Shown here: positions 1-8,931 of the stretch, piece by piece | Position numbering within the stretch: position 1 is the first letter of the stretch | How the letters are laid out: every line of letters starts with the position of its first letter | NCBI RefSeq assembly: GCF_006864135.1 | Contig: NZ_SADV01000034.1 | Span: 1 to 38,607, forward strand | Length of the DNA: 38,607 nt | Source of the DNA: Lysinibacillus sphaericus | GTDB taxonomy: Bacteria > Bacillota > Bacilli > Bacillales_A > Planococcaceae | Direction: 5' to 3' | Notes under the pieces: generated by a model | What the model was told of the DNA's origin: nothing | The model's input: the letters and a program-made list of their open reading frames with translations, nothing else | Database searches by the model: none | Program-made: the position numbers and the translations under genes

Positions 1-366
1 CCTGCAAAATACAGACAGCAGCTTCAAAAAGTTGCCTAGCTTTTTTTCAAAATGTCCTTTACAAAGGGTACACTTCATTATAAAGGGCAGCTTTTTCAGT
101 TACATCCGCTAAAAACTATGCCGAAGAATAATAGTGATTTTATTCATAAAATAACAGATTTATCTGTGGAGCGTATCGAAGAAAGCAAACAGGCAAATTC
201 AAAATCGTGAAGATAAATAACAAAAAGGTTAGTAAGGCTCGTCATGATCCTAAAATCCCCCGTGTTCAGAATTTCTTCCTTAGGAATGTCTTTGAAGGGG
301 AATACAGGATAATAAGTAGCAAGGAAAAAAGGGAGAGAGGAGATCTATGTCTTTAAAATGGGAATT
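1..366. other. Gene-poor stretch with a possible 3' coding relic
   Basis: No intact gene is visible. On the plus strand one frame is open from about 40 to the TGA at 208-210; from the ATG at 52 it would encode about 52 residues ending in IEESKQANSKS. It looks like the degraded 3' end of a gene that begins left of the window, but I do not recognise the family and an in-frame stop lies at 37-39. Near 333-353 a good ribosome binding site precedes an ATG at 348 followed by only ten codons, which then run into the hairpin at 367-430. This could be the leftover start of a deleted gene. Confidence 0.35.
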
Positions 367-430
367 GAAGAAACAATAAAAGCTGCCATCATCTACAATA
401 AATAAGATGGGCAGCTTTTATTGTTTCTTC
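367..430. terminator. Long perfect inverted repeat, probable terminator
   Basis: Positions 367-387 and 410-430 are exact reverse complements (21 bp; core AAAAGCTGCC / GGCAGCTTTT), with a loop of about 22 nt. The right arm contains CTTTTATTGTTTC, so it could end transcription on the plus strand; its symmetry suggests it may work on both strands. Confidence 0.7.
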
Positions 431-1099
431 AGCGGGTTGGTATTACATAACATAACTATCGTTCCTACTTCCTTCTAATACTTCATTTACGGCTTTAATA
501 AAATTCAGAAAAATCGTTGCCTAAAAAAGAATTCTCTAGTCTTGTTAGCACAACTCTGATGATTCGACTTTTCGCAAAATGTTGGCAAGAAACTGGGATG
601 CTATTTGCCATTAATGGGAGGAGTTACGTTCACACATATTCAAGATAATGAATAGAAGAAGGTAACGTCGATTAATGATAAAAATATCACACGCTTGCTA
701 CATATGCTCCAAGCTTTCTCGGTCGTGAAAATAAGATAATTGTTTGTTCACTTATCTCGTCATGTACATTCACTATGCGGGTTAAAACAAAGAATTTCTA
801 AGGGAAAGTGTTCACTTTTATTTGTTTAGATGATTGGTTTTCACGATACGCACGTCATCTTTCAACGCAGTATTCAATTGTAAAGCCCGCTGAAGTTGTT
901 TAATCTGTCAAAACATAGTTCTTGTACATCACTGAAATAGTAAACTTACAGAACAAAAATAGATGTTCTGTACATTTATCATACAATATTCTGTAAAATC
1001 AGTCAATTGAAAAAACTTCCCAATTTTTTTAAGCCTAGAGGTTACCAACTATTCTAAGTGATACCGTATAATAAAGGATGAAGGGACTGAACTAAAAAT
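431..1099. other. Intergenic region, no intact gene
   Basis: About 670 bases without an intact gene on either strand. Short open stretches exist, for example around 573-654 and 829-902 on the plus strand, which look like decayed coding sequence, but none matches a family I recognise. The last 80 bases are AT-rich and probably carry the promoter of the HD-domain gene. Confidence 0.4.
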
Positions 1100-1714
1100 A
1101 TGAACAATTTAATGGACAAAGTACGAGGGATTTACGAGCAATTTGATGCTAGTCATGATTTTCAACATATTGAACGTGTTTATCAAAATGCGTTAACGAT
1201 ATTACAAACAGAACCAGAAGCCGATGCAGAGGTCGTGAAAATTGCTGTATTGTTGCATGATGTTAGTGATAAAAAGTATACCGATAGTAAGGAGCAAGAA
1301 AATAAGCTAATTGCCGAGCTGTCATTAAGCGAGAAGAAGAAGCAACATATTCGAGATTGCATAGCACAAGTATCGTTTAATGGTGGCAATGAGCTAGAAA
1401 TAACTTCTCTGGAAGCAAAAATAGTACGAGATGCAGATCGTTTAGATGCGATTGGAGCAATCGGTATTGCGCGCACATTTGCTTATGGTGGAGCTAAGGG
1501 TCGAAAGCTTTACGATAAGGAAGAGGATGCACGTAATGATATGACAGAGGAGGAGTATCGCAATAAAAATACATCCTCAGTTACCCATTTTTATGAGAAG
1601 TTATTATTGCTAAAGGATTTAATGATTACCGAGAAGGGTAAGCAAATGGCTCAAGAGCGCCATCAATTTATGCTACAGTTTTTAGAGCAATTACAAAATG
1701 AAATAGGTGAGTAA
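1100..1714 (+). CDS. HD-domain metal-dependent phosphohydrolase (YedJ-like)
   Basis: A 204-residue soluble HD-superfamily protein. The metal-binding pattern is visible: His19-Asp20 with His23 (SHDFQH), the His53-Asp54 doublet (LLHDVSD), and a downstream Asp in RDADRLDAIGAIGIAR (residues 110-125), characteristic of the YedJ-type branch. Members of the superfamily hydrolyse phosphate esters, often of nucleotides; the substrate here cannot be read from the sequence. The length fits the branch (about 200-230 residues). The start ATG at 1100 is preceded by a weak AAGG...AAGGGA stretch at 1075-1087; an in-frame ATG at 1112 is a possible alternative. It is a single-gene unit closed by the terminator at 1731-1770. 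Confidence 0.85.
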   Translation: MNNLMDKVRGIYEQFDASHDFQHIERVYQNALTILQTEPEADAEVVKIAVLLHDVSDKKYTDSKEQENKLIAELSLSEKKKQHIRDCIAQVSFNGGNELEITSLEAKIVRDADRLDAIGAIGIARTFAYGGAKGRKLYDKEEDARNDMTEEEYRNKNTSSVTHFYEKLLLLKDLMITEKGKQMAQERHQFMLQFLEQLQNEIGE

Positions 1715-1730
1715 TACCTCACGCTCCTAA

Positions 1731-1770
1731 AAAAATCCGTTGTCTATTTCAATAGATAACGGATTTTTTT
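1731..1770 (+). terminator. Rho-independent terminator of the HD-domain gene
   Basis: Stem AAAAATCCGTT...TCTATT pairing with AATAGA...AACGGATTTTT, ending in a run of seven T, 17 nt after the stop codon at 1714. Confidence 0.85.
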
Positions 1771-2121
1771 GGGGCTAATATGTTGATTCATTTACTTGGA
1801 AGGAGAAAAAACATGTAAGTTATTGCGATATATTCAAATGTGAAAGTTAGGTTACCTTTACTACATAAAAAGTAGAGCATCATTATACCCTCATGCTTGA
1901 AAAAATTGTATAAGACATTTTACATTTTGAATAATCTTTCGTTTGTTTGGATACCATATTATTATCATAATATTATAATTAGTAGAAGAAGTAGCGAACA
2001 TAGTCGAAAAGATTAAAAAATCACGAATGGCAGTGCTCATTATGACCAGTGGTTCCTGTTGTAATTAGGTGAGGAGACTTAGGAGTTAAAAGTGCCATTT
2101 ATTTATTTTAAGAGGAGGAAA
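1771..2121. other. Intergenic region with decayed fragments
   Basis: About 350 AT-rich bases. An AAGGAG box at about 1799 is followed by ATG TAA, a start without a gene. The stretch 2003-2068 stays open and ends in SGSCCN, which loosely recalls the Cys-Cys motif of DUF779 proteins, but it is too short to call. The region should also contain the nitroreductase promoter; I could not pick one convincingly. Confidence 0.4.
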
Positions 2122-2724
2122 ATGATGATAAACGATTTTTACACTACACTTAAAGAAAGACGTACCTACTATGGAATTAATAAAGAGGTAAAAATATCGG
2201 ATGAAAAAATTAAAGAAATTGTAGAATTTGCTGTGAAATATACCCCGTCAGCATTCAACTCTCAAACTGCACGTATTGTTGTATTATCAGGTGAGGCACA
2301 TAATAAACTGTGGGATATTACGACTGAAGTATTAAGAAAAGTCGTTGGAGATAGAGATTTTTCTGGCACTCAACAAAAAATGGATTCCTTTAAAGCAGGT
2401 TATGGCACAGTTTTATTCTTAGAAGATGAGGCTGTAGTTAAATCGCTTCAAGAGCAATTTGCTGCATATGCTGAGAACTTTCCAATTTGGTCAAATCAAG
2501 CATCAGGTATGCACCAATTAGTTGTGTGGGCAGCATTGGAAGCAGAGGGATTAGGAGCTTCTTTACAACATTATAATCCATTAATTGATGATAAAGTGAA
2601 ACAAGAATGGAATATCCCTGAAAATTGGAAGCTCATTGCGCAAATGCCCTTTGGCAATCCAACGGTAACACCAGGCGAAAAAGAATTCCAACCACTTGAA
2701 GATCGAGTGAAATTTTACAAATAA
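2122..2724 (+). CDS. Nitroreductase family protein (Frm2/Hbn1-like)
   Basis: A 200-residue FMN-dependent nitroreductase-fold protein. The N-terminal ERRTYYGINKEV motif, PSAFNSQTARIVVL (flavin-binding region, about residues 44-57), the SGMHQLVVWAALEAEGLGASLQHYNP block and the C-terminal AQMPFGNP are typical of the Frm2/Hbn1 branch, whose members lack the usual partner domains and are linked to oxidative-stress and fatty-acid responses in yeast. The reaction would be NAD(P)H-dependent reduction of nitro compounds or quinones; the natural substrate is unknown. A strong AGAGGAGG box at 2111-2118 decides the start: ATG at 2122 or, with better spacing, the adjacent ATG at 2125. The upstream in-frame ATG at 2092 has no such box. 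A terminator follows at 2767-2802. Confidence 0.85.
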   Translation: MMINDFYTTLKERRTYYGINKEVKISDEKIKEIVEFAVKYTPSAFNSQTARIVVLSGEAHNKLWDITTEVLRKVVGDRDFSGTQQKMDSFKAGYGTVLFLEDEAVVKSLQEQFAAYAENFPIWSNQASGMHQLVVWAALEAEGLGASLQHYNPLIDDKVKQEWNIPENWKLIAQMPFGNPTVTPGEKEFQPLEDRVKFYK

Positions 2725-2766
2725 TTATATGTTATGTCATTTTTTAACAGTGAGAAAATACTATTT

Positions 2767-2802
2767 ATAGCCAGTTACGGTATTGAACCAGTGACTGGTT
2801 AT
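2767..2802 (+). terminator. Terminator after the nitroreductase gene
   Basis: A 12-bp stem (ATAGCCAGTTAC with GTGACTGGTTAT, two G-T pairs) around a 12-nt loop, followed by TGTTT. It sits 42 nt downstream of the stop codon. Confidence 0.65.
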
Positions 2803-2920
2803 TGTTTAATTCGTTTTATCTAGATTTCTAAGCGTTGTTAGAAATGGGGAAATTATCTCGGAAACGGGCAGTGCGCTGCAAATTTGCATTTTCCTGACGG
2901 TACCTTTATAGCATCATATT
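2803..2920. other. Intergenic stretch with a small stem-loop
   Basis: A short stem-loop TTCTAA...TTAGAA lies at 2825-2843. Nothing else is recognisable. Confidence 0.3.
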
Positions 2921-2957
2921 AAGAATCCATTTTGAACGAATGTTCACATGGATTCTT
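2921..2957. terminator. Nested inverted repeat upstream of gdh
   Basis: Arms AAGAATCCAT (2921-2930) and ATGGATTCTT (2948-2957) enclose a second small palindrome GAAC/GTTC, followed by CTTTATTTT. It resembles a terminator, yet no gene lies directly upstream; it separates the nitroreductase region from the gdh unit. Confidence 0.5.
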
Positions 2958-3140
2958 CTTTATTTTAAAGTAACGTTTTTCAATGGTATAAAAGTTTTGC
3001 TTCGTTCCATATTATTATTACGTTTTAAGAAAGTGGAAACCCGGTGGGCAGATTTTTTCATAGGTGAGAAAAAAACAAAACGACAACTTATAGTAATTTT
3101 CATTGGGATTATTGTTATGTCGCTGCTGAATTTATGGTAG
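2940..3140 (+). CDS. Possible small membrane protein upstream of gdh
   Basis: An open frame of 66 codons ending 32 nt before gdh. It has two hydrophobic stretches (about residues 2-28 and 49-64) around a basic centre (RFKKVETRW...GEKKTKRQ). I do not recognise it. The first ATG lies inside the hairpin at 2921-2957 and has no ribosome binding site, so either translation starts later (TTG at 2997 is a weak option) or this is the relic of a longer membrane protein. In Bacillus subtilis gdh follows the glucose uptake gene glcU, but this sequence does not look like GlcU. Confidence 0.25.
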   Translation: MFTWILLYFKVTFFNGIKVLLRSILLLRFKKVETRWADFFIGEKKTKRQLIVIFIGIIVMSLLNLW

Positions 3141-3172
3141 GAATGGCGAAAGTATAAGGAGGAGAACGTTAG

Positions 3173-3958
<786 letters not shown>

Positions 3959-4053
3959 CGGCAACGAAAATATAATTAATTCCCGCATTCAGTACAGTTA
4001 AATTCATGGATTGCACTTGCTGATTTAATTAAAAACTAGCGTAAATAAAAACT

Positions 4054-4093
4054 GGCATTGGAAGCTATCAGATATTTTCCCTTTCCCAATGCC
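4054..4093 (+). terminator. Terminator after gdh
   Basis: GGCATTGG pairs with CCAATGCC, followed by TTTCTTT. A related GGCATTGGAAGCT hairpin follows the gdh relic at 5877-5918, so the terminator was copied with the gene. Confidence 0.65.
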
Positions 4094-4236
4094 TTTCTTT
4101 ATGTTCTAGGAAAAAGAGAAATAATAGGAGCATCACCCACTTTAAACCTGGTCTTTGTTCTTGAATGAATGGTGATATCAAATTAGCGAAAGTCATAAAC
4201 TTAAATGTCAAAGACTAACACGAAAGGACGTGTATT

Positions 4237-5682
4237 ATGTGGGTTTATCCAAATAATTGGATCCCGACTAAATCGCTGGAGGATATGGCCAATACGAACT
4301 ATGATGTTCTAATCGTCGGAAGTGGTGCAGGTGGTGGGGCAACGCTTTACCGTTTATGCGAAATGTGGAAGCATCAAGGGGCTAAGCAAATCGGTATTTT
4401 AGAGAAAGGGACGAAACTATTTCATTCACATGCGCTGAATATTCCCACAATGAATGTCGATCGAATGCGCGATCAGCTATGGCCTGACAATTCTACTCCT
4501 GTAGGAGAAAGTTTACCAGAATTTTCAGGTGCAAGATTGACATTTGCACTGGGTGGCAGGACATTGTTTTGGAATGCTGCCTGTCCGAGACCTGCTCAGT
4601 TTCATCTTCAGAATTGGCCTGTGCATCCAGATGAATTAGATGTATATTTCAGAATGGCAGAGCGTGTCTTGAATTGTACAACATCCTATGCAGATGGTTC
4701 TTCAATGCAACGGATTCTTATGAATCGGCTTCACGCTGGTGGTATTCTAGAAGCCACGAATATGCCTCTTGCCATTGATATGAGAGGACCACGCATGGGG
4801 GAAATTTACTCTAACGCATGGTTTAGCTCAATCAAATTTCTTGCGTATGCCTTCAATGATAGACCATTTGATCTTGCGTTAAATGCTTATACGACGCGAG
4901 TATTGGTTCAAAACGGAAGAACTGTTGGGGTAAGTGTTGCATCAACACAAGACAAAAAAACTTACACTATTCGGGCCAAAAATGTGGTTGTTTCTGCAAG
5001 TACATTAGAGACACCTCGAATTTTGCTAAATTCCGGTATTGATGGTCCAGCTATAGGGCGCTATTTAACTAATCATTCATTTGTATTAGGTACGGGAAAA
5101 ATAAGTCGCAAGCAGTTCTCAGAGAATATCGGTAATTTAGCAATTTTGAAACGTGAAACAAGGCAATTTCCTTATCAAATACAAATATTAGGTCCTAATC
5201 AATATTTTTCTTACCAACAGTTTGAAGATAAGGTACTTCCTGACCAAGTTAGTGTTGTCTATGCAACTTTCGGTTTGGTAGAGCCTCGAAGAGAGAACAG
5301 GGTTTTCTTAGATCCTAACCAACGAGACGAATATGGTGTTCCACTAGGGCAAGTTAATTTTTCTTATAGTGAAAGGGATAAGGTTGTTATTAATCAAATG
5401 CGTGAGGGAATCATTCAATCTGCTACTGCGATGGGAGTTACATTAGATGGTGAGCCTACCTTAATGCCACCAGGAAGTGACGTTCATGAATCCTGTACAT
5501 GTCGGATGGGTACCGACCCATCTACTTCGGCAACAAATTCCTATGGAGAAATTCATGGTGTCTCAGGTCTGTATGTAGCAGACAACAGTGTAATACCTTT
5601 TCTTGCTGCAGCAAACCCGACTAACTCAACGGTTGCACTTGCGATACGAATGGCAGATAATATTATTCATAGAAACCCATAA
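4237..5682 (+). CDS. GMC-family FAD-dependent oxidoreductase
   Basis: A 481-residue member of the glucose-methanol-choline oxidoreductase family. The dinucleotide-binding motif GSGAGGG is at residues 28-34, preceded by the beta strand YDVLIV. GGRTLFWNAACPR (near 110-122) is the FAD-contacting loop, and the C-terminal domain holds HESCTCRMG with the likely catalytic His417 and AAANPTNST with Asn460, the usual His/Asn pair. It oxidises an alcohol, polyol or sugar; members in Firmicutes often resemble the gluconate 2-dehydrogenase flavoprotein subunit. No Tat signal peptide and no gamma or cytochrome subunit are present. Lying between gdh and a gdh relic, it may act on glucose or gluconate, which is inference. 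The start ATG follows CGAAAGGACGTG at 4220-4231. Confidence 0.85.
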   Translation: MWVYPNNWIPTKSLEDMANTNYDVLIVGSGAGGGATLYRLCEMWKHQGAKQIGILEKGTKLFHSHALNIPTMNVDRMRDQLWPDNSTPVGESLPEFSGARLTFALGGRTLFWNAACPRPAQFHLQNWPVHPDELDVYFRMAERVLNCTTSYADGSSMQRILMNRLHAGGILEATNMPLAIDMRGPRMGEIYSNAWFSSIKFLAYAFNDRPFDLALNAYTTRVLVQNGRTVGVSVASTQDKKTYTIRAKNVVVSASTLETPRILLNSGIDGPAIGRYLTNHSFVLGTGKISRKQFSENIGNLAILKRETRQFPYQIQILGPNQYFSYQQFEDKVLPDQVSVVYATFGLVEPRRENRVFLDPNQRDEYGVPLGQVNFSYSERDKVVINQMREGIIQSATAMGVTLDGEPTLMPPGSDVHESCTCRMGTDPSTSATNSYGEIHGVSGLYVADNSVIPFLAAANPTNSTVALAIRMADNIIHRNP

Positions 5683-5683
5683 T

Positions 5684-5860
5684 GGGTAGCGATAACTGGA
5701 AAAAATCCAAAGGAAGACCGGGGGAAATTGCAGCTGTAGCAACATGGCTTGCTTCATCCCAAGCTAGTTATGGAACAGGGATCATTCTATTGTTCATGGT
5801 GGAATGACTTTAAACCTTTCTTTCCAAGCAGGTTGTGGATAAGTAACGGCGACGAAAATA
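5684..5860 (+). pseudogene. Remnant of a second gdh 3' end
   Basis: Starting right at the stop of the GMC gene, about 175 bases are homologous to the last 130-150 bases of the intact gdh plus its downstream flank: ATGGGT, GAAATTGCAGC, ATGGCTTGCTTCATCCCA, GGTGGAATGACTTTA, CAAGCAGG and AACGGCGACGAAAATAT all recur. In the gdh frame it reads GRPGEIAAV, then [16 protein letters not shown], after which a one-base deletion near 5790 shifts the frame to a stop. No start or Rossmann domain remains. A copied terminator-like hairpin follows. This is best explained by duplication of a gdh region followed by loss of most of the second copy. Confidence 0.85.
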
Positions 5861-5876
5861 TTAGTTAAATAACAAC

Positions 5877-5918
5877 AGGCATTGGAAGCTAACGGGCAGC
5901 GCAACCACTTCCATGCCT
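5877..5918. terminator. Bidirectional terminator between gdh relic and ferredoxin gene
   Basis: AGGCATTGGAAG pairs with CTTCCATGCCT (one bulged T), followed by TTT on the plus strand. It lies between the plus-strand GMC unit and the end of the minus-strand ferredoxin gene and can serve both. Confidence 0.6.
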
Positions 5919-5944
5919 TTTGAATTATATTAATCGATACTTGG

Positions 5945-6280
5945 TTAATCTGCTGGTCTTGGACCTCTATCGCCCTGTGTATTTTCCAGTATTAAAATAG
6001 GCCGAACAGTAATGTCTCCTATTACACGAATTTGACAAGATAGCCTTAAACAGTCTTCATATAAATTCTCATCAATATTTTTTATAGCGAAGGCGTGTTT
6101 TTCTATTTTTGAAATGTCCTTATATTCACCAGCTAATACCTCCACTCTACAAGTTGTACATTTTGCTATTCCGCCACACTGATGCAAAATGTTTATATTA
6201 TTATCTTCAAGAGCTAATACAAATTTTTTTCCTTCCTCTACTTCAAAGGTTTTCCCTCCAAATATGGTGACAAATGGCAT
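5945..6280 (-). CDS. 2Fe-2S ferredoxin (plant/adrenodoxin-like fold)
   Basis: A 111-residue soluble electron carrier. The cluster ligands are visible as Cys35-X5-Cys41-X2-Cys44 (CGGIAKCTTC) with the distant fourth ligand Cys82 (RLSCQI). The N-terminus VTIFGGKTFEVEEG is the usual beta-grasp start. The spacing and the DCLRLSCQ ending resemble ferredoxins that feed oxygenases or membrane oxidoreductases. No reductase or oxygenase partner is encoded nearby; the GMC flavoprotein gene is convergent, so a partnership would be guesswork. The ATG at 6280 follows AAAAGGAGTATTCACAG on the minus strand. Confidence 0.9.
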   Translation of the reverse strand: MPFVTIFGGKTFEVEEGKKFVLALEDNNINILHQCGGIAKCTTCRVEVLAGEYKDISKIEKHAFAIKNIDENLYEDCLRLSCQIRVIGDITVRPILILENTQGDRGPRPAD

Positions 6281-6867
6281 CTGTGAATACTCCTTTTATA
6301 ATTTCCTGATTGATAAATACTATCAGTTTGTATTAATCCAGCAATTCTTATACTAAGAAATCAGCTTGAAAAATCACATAACGAGGACCTAAACGATGTT
6401 TAAACATTTGGGTATCTTTGCCTAGCGATGGAAATACTGATAAAAGTATTTTTCAAAGTACAGCACTTTTACTAAGCTTGCATATTTCTGGGAGAACCTC
6501 AAAATAATCTTTTGAGAAATAGTCATTCCTATCACCAAGAGCTTACGAGGGATAATTGAGCTTTGTAGAAGATTACATTGTATTCTAATGACAGGCCGTG
6601 AGATAATTAACTTTTTTACTGTATGAAATGAAAGAGGATTGATTCTCGACATATAAGTTGATATAAACACTGTGTGTATCTTTTTAATGGATTGTGCACA
6701 GGCTAACTTTAATGAATTGATAAAAAAGTAACTTTTTCCCAATAATATTAACAAAAAGGGAATTATTTCTGAAGCAAGATCATTTTTTTCTTAGTAATGA
6801 GTTAAAAATCTTTTCATTCATTACATAAAGCATATATAATTACTTATGTTTTTCGACAAAGGGAATC
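6281..6867. other. Intergenic region, no convincing gene
   Basis: About 590 AT-rich bases. A minus-strand open frame of 110 codons (6422-6754) has no ribosome binding site and no recognisable motif, so I do not call it. The region must hold the ferredoxin promoter on the minus strand. Confidence 0.4.
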
Positions 6868-6895
6868 TTGAATTAGGTCTATTTTTCATTATAAT
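6868..6895 (+). promoter_or_regulatory. SigA-type promoter for the DASS transporter
   Basis: TTGAAT (6868-6873), a 16-nt spacer, and a perfect TATAAT (6890-6895). The start codon is 67 nt further on, after AAAGGAG at 6946-6952. Confidence 0.75.
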
Positions 6896-6961
6896 TAGTA
6901 GATCGTGGGAGAAATCTCCTTTTAAATACATTGGGGTAACAGTCAAAGGAGTTTTAACATC

Positions 6962-8383
6962 ATGAAAGAAGCAAAAAGCGCAGTCAAATGGATTCCTTTC
7001 TTCATATCCCTTGCTGTTGGTGTGGCTATCTGGTTTTGTCCAGTACCTTCAGGAGTAGATGAAAAAGCGTGGCACTTGTTCGCTATTTTTGTTGCGACCA
7101 TTATTGGTTTTATAACGAAACCGTTGCCAATGGGAGCAATATCATTTATTGCTATGGCTATGATTGCCATAACAAATACATTAACTATTGAAGAGACATT
7201 AAGCGGTTTTGGTAATTCAACGATTTGGCTAATTGTTATTGCCTTCTTTATTTCTCGTGGATTTATAAAAACGGGACTAGGGGAACGAATTGCCTATGTA
7301 TTTGTTCGTCTTTTTGGGAAAAAAACCTTGAGTCTGTCTTACTCTTTACTAGCGAGTGATCTAATATTGGCACCGGCTATTCCTAGTAATACAGCTCGTG
7401 CAGGTGGTGTTATATTCCCAATTATCCAGTCATTATCTCATACTTTCGGATCTAAACCAGAAGACGGGACAGAGCGTAAGATGGGGGCCTTTCTTTTAAA
7501 GGTAGGCTTTCAAGGGAATTTAATAACATCAGCTATGTTTATGACAGCCATGGCAGCGAATCCTTTAATTGTTAAGCTAGCAAGTGATTCAGCTGGAGTA
7601 ACTATTACTTGGTTTGGTTGGGCAATGGCTATGATTGTCCCTGGATTGACGGCTTTAATCGTTGTCCCTTATGTTATTTATAAAATCTATCCACCTCAAA
7701 TCAAAGAAACACCAGAGGCAGCAGCGATCGCTAAAAAGAAGCTGGATGAATTTGGTCCACTGAAAAGTTCTGAAAAACGAATGATCGTTGTATTTGTTGC
7801 TGTGTTGTCGTTATGGATCGGTGGAGATTACTTAGGCATTAGTGCTACAACGGCAGCTCTTATAGGTCTTTCCTTGCTGTTATTGTTAGATGTATTAACA
7901 TGGGCAGATATCAAAAAGGAAGAAGGAGCATGGGATACACTAATCTGGTTTGCAACGCTATTTATGATGGCATCTTTTATGAACAAACTAGGGCTGATTC
8001 CATGGTTTAGTAATGAAGTGGGTGGACTTGTATCTGGGTATAGTTGGATATGGGCTGTTGTCATATTAGCTTTAGTCTATTTCTATTCTCATTATTTCTT
8101 TGCGAGTTCCACTGCACATATTAGTGCGATGTATGCAGCATTTTTATCTGTTATGTTGCAAGCGGGAGCACCTGCTATGTTGGCAGCTATATTATTAGCG
8201 GCATTTAGTAATTTATTTGGCGCCACTACTCATTATGGTTCTGGTCCAGCACCGGTCTTCTTTGGTGCAGGGTATATTGACCAAAAGAAATGGTGGACAG
8301 TTGGATTTGTAGTTTCCTTAGTTACCATCCTGATTTTTGTTATAGTAGGAGGACTATGGTGGAAGCTTCTAGGTTATTGGTGA
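6962..8383 (+). CDS. DASS-family anion:sodium symporter (YflS/CitT-like)
   Basis: A 473-residue polytopic membrane protein of the divalent anion:Na+ symporter family, probably importing or exchanging dicarboxylates such as malate, 2-oxoglutarate or citrate. About twelve hydrophobic segments can be traced, beginning WIPFFISLAVGVAIWF. Family signatures are SLLASDLILAPAIPSNTARA and GGVIFPII (about residues 127-155) and, in the second half, HYFFASSTAHISAMYAAFL and the late FGATTHYGSGPAPVFFG motif. It most resembles B. subtilis YflS and the plastid oxoglutarate/malate translocators. It is transcribed alone from the promoter at 6868-6895 and closed by the terminator at 8399-8440. No adjacent two-component regulator is present. 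Confidence 0.9.
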   Translation: MKEAKSAVKWIPFFISLAVGVAIWFCPVPSGVDEKAWHLFAIFVATIIGFITKPLPMGAISFIAMAMIAITNTLTIEETLSGFGNSTIWLIVIAFFISRGFIKTGLGERIAYVFVRLFGKKTLSLSYSLLASDLILAPAIPSNTARAGGVIFPIIQSLSHTFGSKPEDGTERKMGAFLLKVGFQGNLITSAMFMTAMAANPLIVKLASDSAGVTITWFGWAMAMIVPGLTALIVVPYVIYKIYPPQIKETPEAAAIAKKKLDEFGPLKSSEKRMIVVFVAVLSLWIGGDYLGISATTAALIGLSLLLLLDVLTWADIKKEEGAWDTLIWFATLFMMASFMNKLGLIPWFSNEVGGLVSGYSWIWAVVILALVYFYSHYFFASSTAHISAMYAAFLSVMLQAGAPAMLAAILLAAFSNLFGATTHYGSGPAPVFFGAGYIDQKKWWTVGFVVSLVTILIFVIVGGLWWKLLGYW

Positions 8384-8398
8384 AATAATTAGCTTCTG

Positions 8399-8440
8399 TA
8401 TCCGGATAGAAAATATTTTCTATCCGGGTATTTTTTTTTG
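8399..8440 (+). terminator. Terminator of the DASS transporter gene
   Basis: TATCCGGATAGAAAA pairs with TTTTCTATCCGGGTA and is followed by nine T. Confidence 0.9.
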
Positions 8441-8571
8441 GATTTTTAAGAAGTTTTTTACATCGTTTTTTTTACATACTCTCTCTTCTTCAATTTGCAA
8501 TTCATGAGAGAGCGTTTTTTGTTCATCACCAAAAGTTGTGGATGACTTTTGTTAAAACGTCTACTATGTGA

Positions 8572-8772
8572 ATAAGTTGATTGGAGTGGAGGCTGGGCGA
8601 CTCCTTGGGGATTAGCAATAGAGGAACGAAGGCTAAAAGCATCACATCCTGTGATAACGCCTTCGTGACCAACATCGTGTTGGCCCGAGACCCTGGAGCG
8701 AGCATCGCGAGTGAAGCGGCTCATCGGACGCCCCCTGGAAAGCGCCCAGCCGGAACGGAGATCATACCACAC
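8572..8772. repeat. GC-rich palindromic intergenic repeat of Bacillaceae type
   Basis: A block of about 190 bases much richer in GC than its surroundings, starting GATTGGAGTGGAGG and ending GGAACGGAGATCA. Its ends carry inverted GGCTGGGCG / CGCCCAGCC. The order of motifs (GCGACTCC..., ...GAGACCCTGGAGCGAGC, AAGCGGCTCATCGGACGCCC, GGAAAGCG) is the one I know from a family of intergenic repeats common in Bacillus-related genomes. Open frames across it on both strands are chance readings of the repeat. It fills the gap between the DASS gene and the ABC-F unit; the remaining bases up to 8820 show nothing. Confidence 0.75.
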
Positions 8773-8821
8773 GTTTTGATGAGGATCCGTTTTTAGATAG
8801 GTCAGAAGAGTTTGTTGTCCT

Positions 8822-8849
8822 TTGTTTACCTGTCATTTGGTGTTATGAT
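8822..8849 (+). promoter_or_regulatory. SigA-type promoter for the ABC-F / ypgR unit
   Basis: TTGTTT, a 16-nt spacer, and TATGAT. It leaves an untranslated leader of about 75 nt. Confidence 0.55.
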
Positions 8850-8931
8850 AAAAATGGATATCAATAATAAACTACATATAAAAGTAGTATGGACACTAAA
8901 CAACACCTAATGAAAGAGATGGACAAGTGTA

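Noticed and set aside
2003..2068. Possible DUF779-like Cys-Cys fragment (SGSCCN)
   Set aside because: Too short and too diverged; only the SGxCC pattern agrees.
5877..5918. AACGGGCAGC inside the terminator after the gdh relic as another cassette site
   Set aside because: Only the short centre resembles the array sites; the arms do not match, and the hairpin is explained by duplication of the gdh terminator.
6422..6754. Minus-strand open frame of 110 codons between ferredoxin and DASS genes
   Set aside because: No ribosome binding site and no family resemblance; AT-rich sequence gives long chance frames here.
8458..8796. Open frames on both strands (104 and 71 codons) near the DASS terminator
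   Set aside because: They are readings through the GC-rich palindromic repeat, with no ribosome binding site and low-complexity composition.
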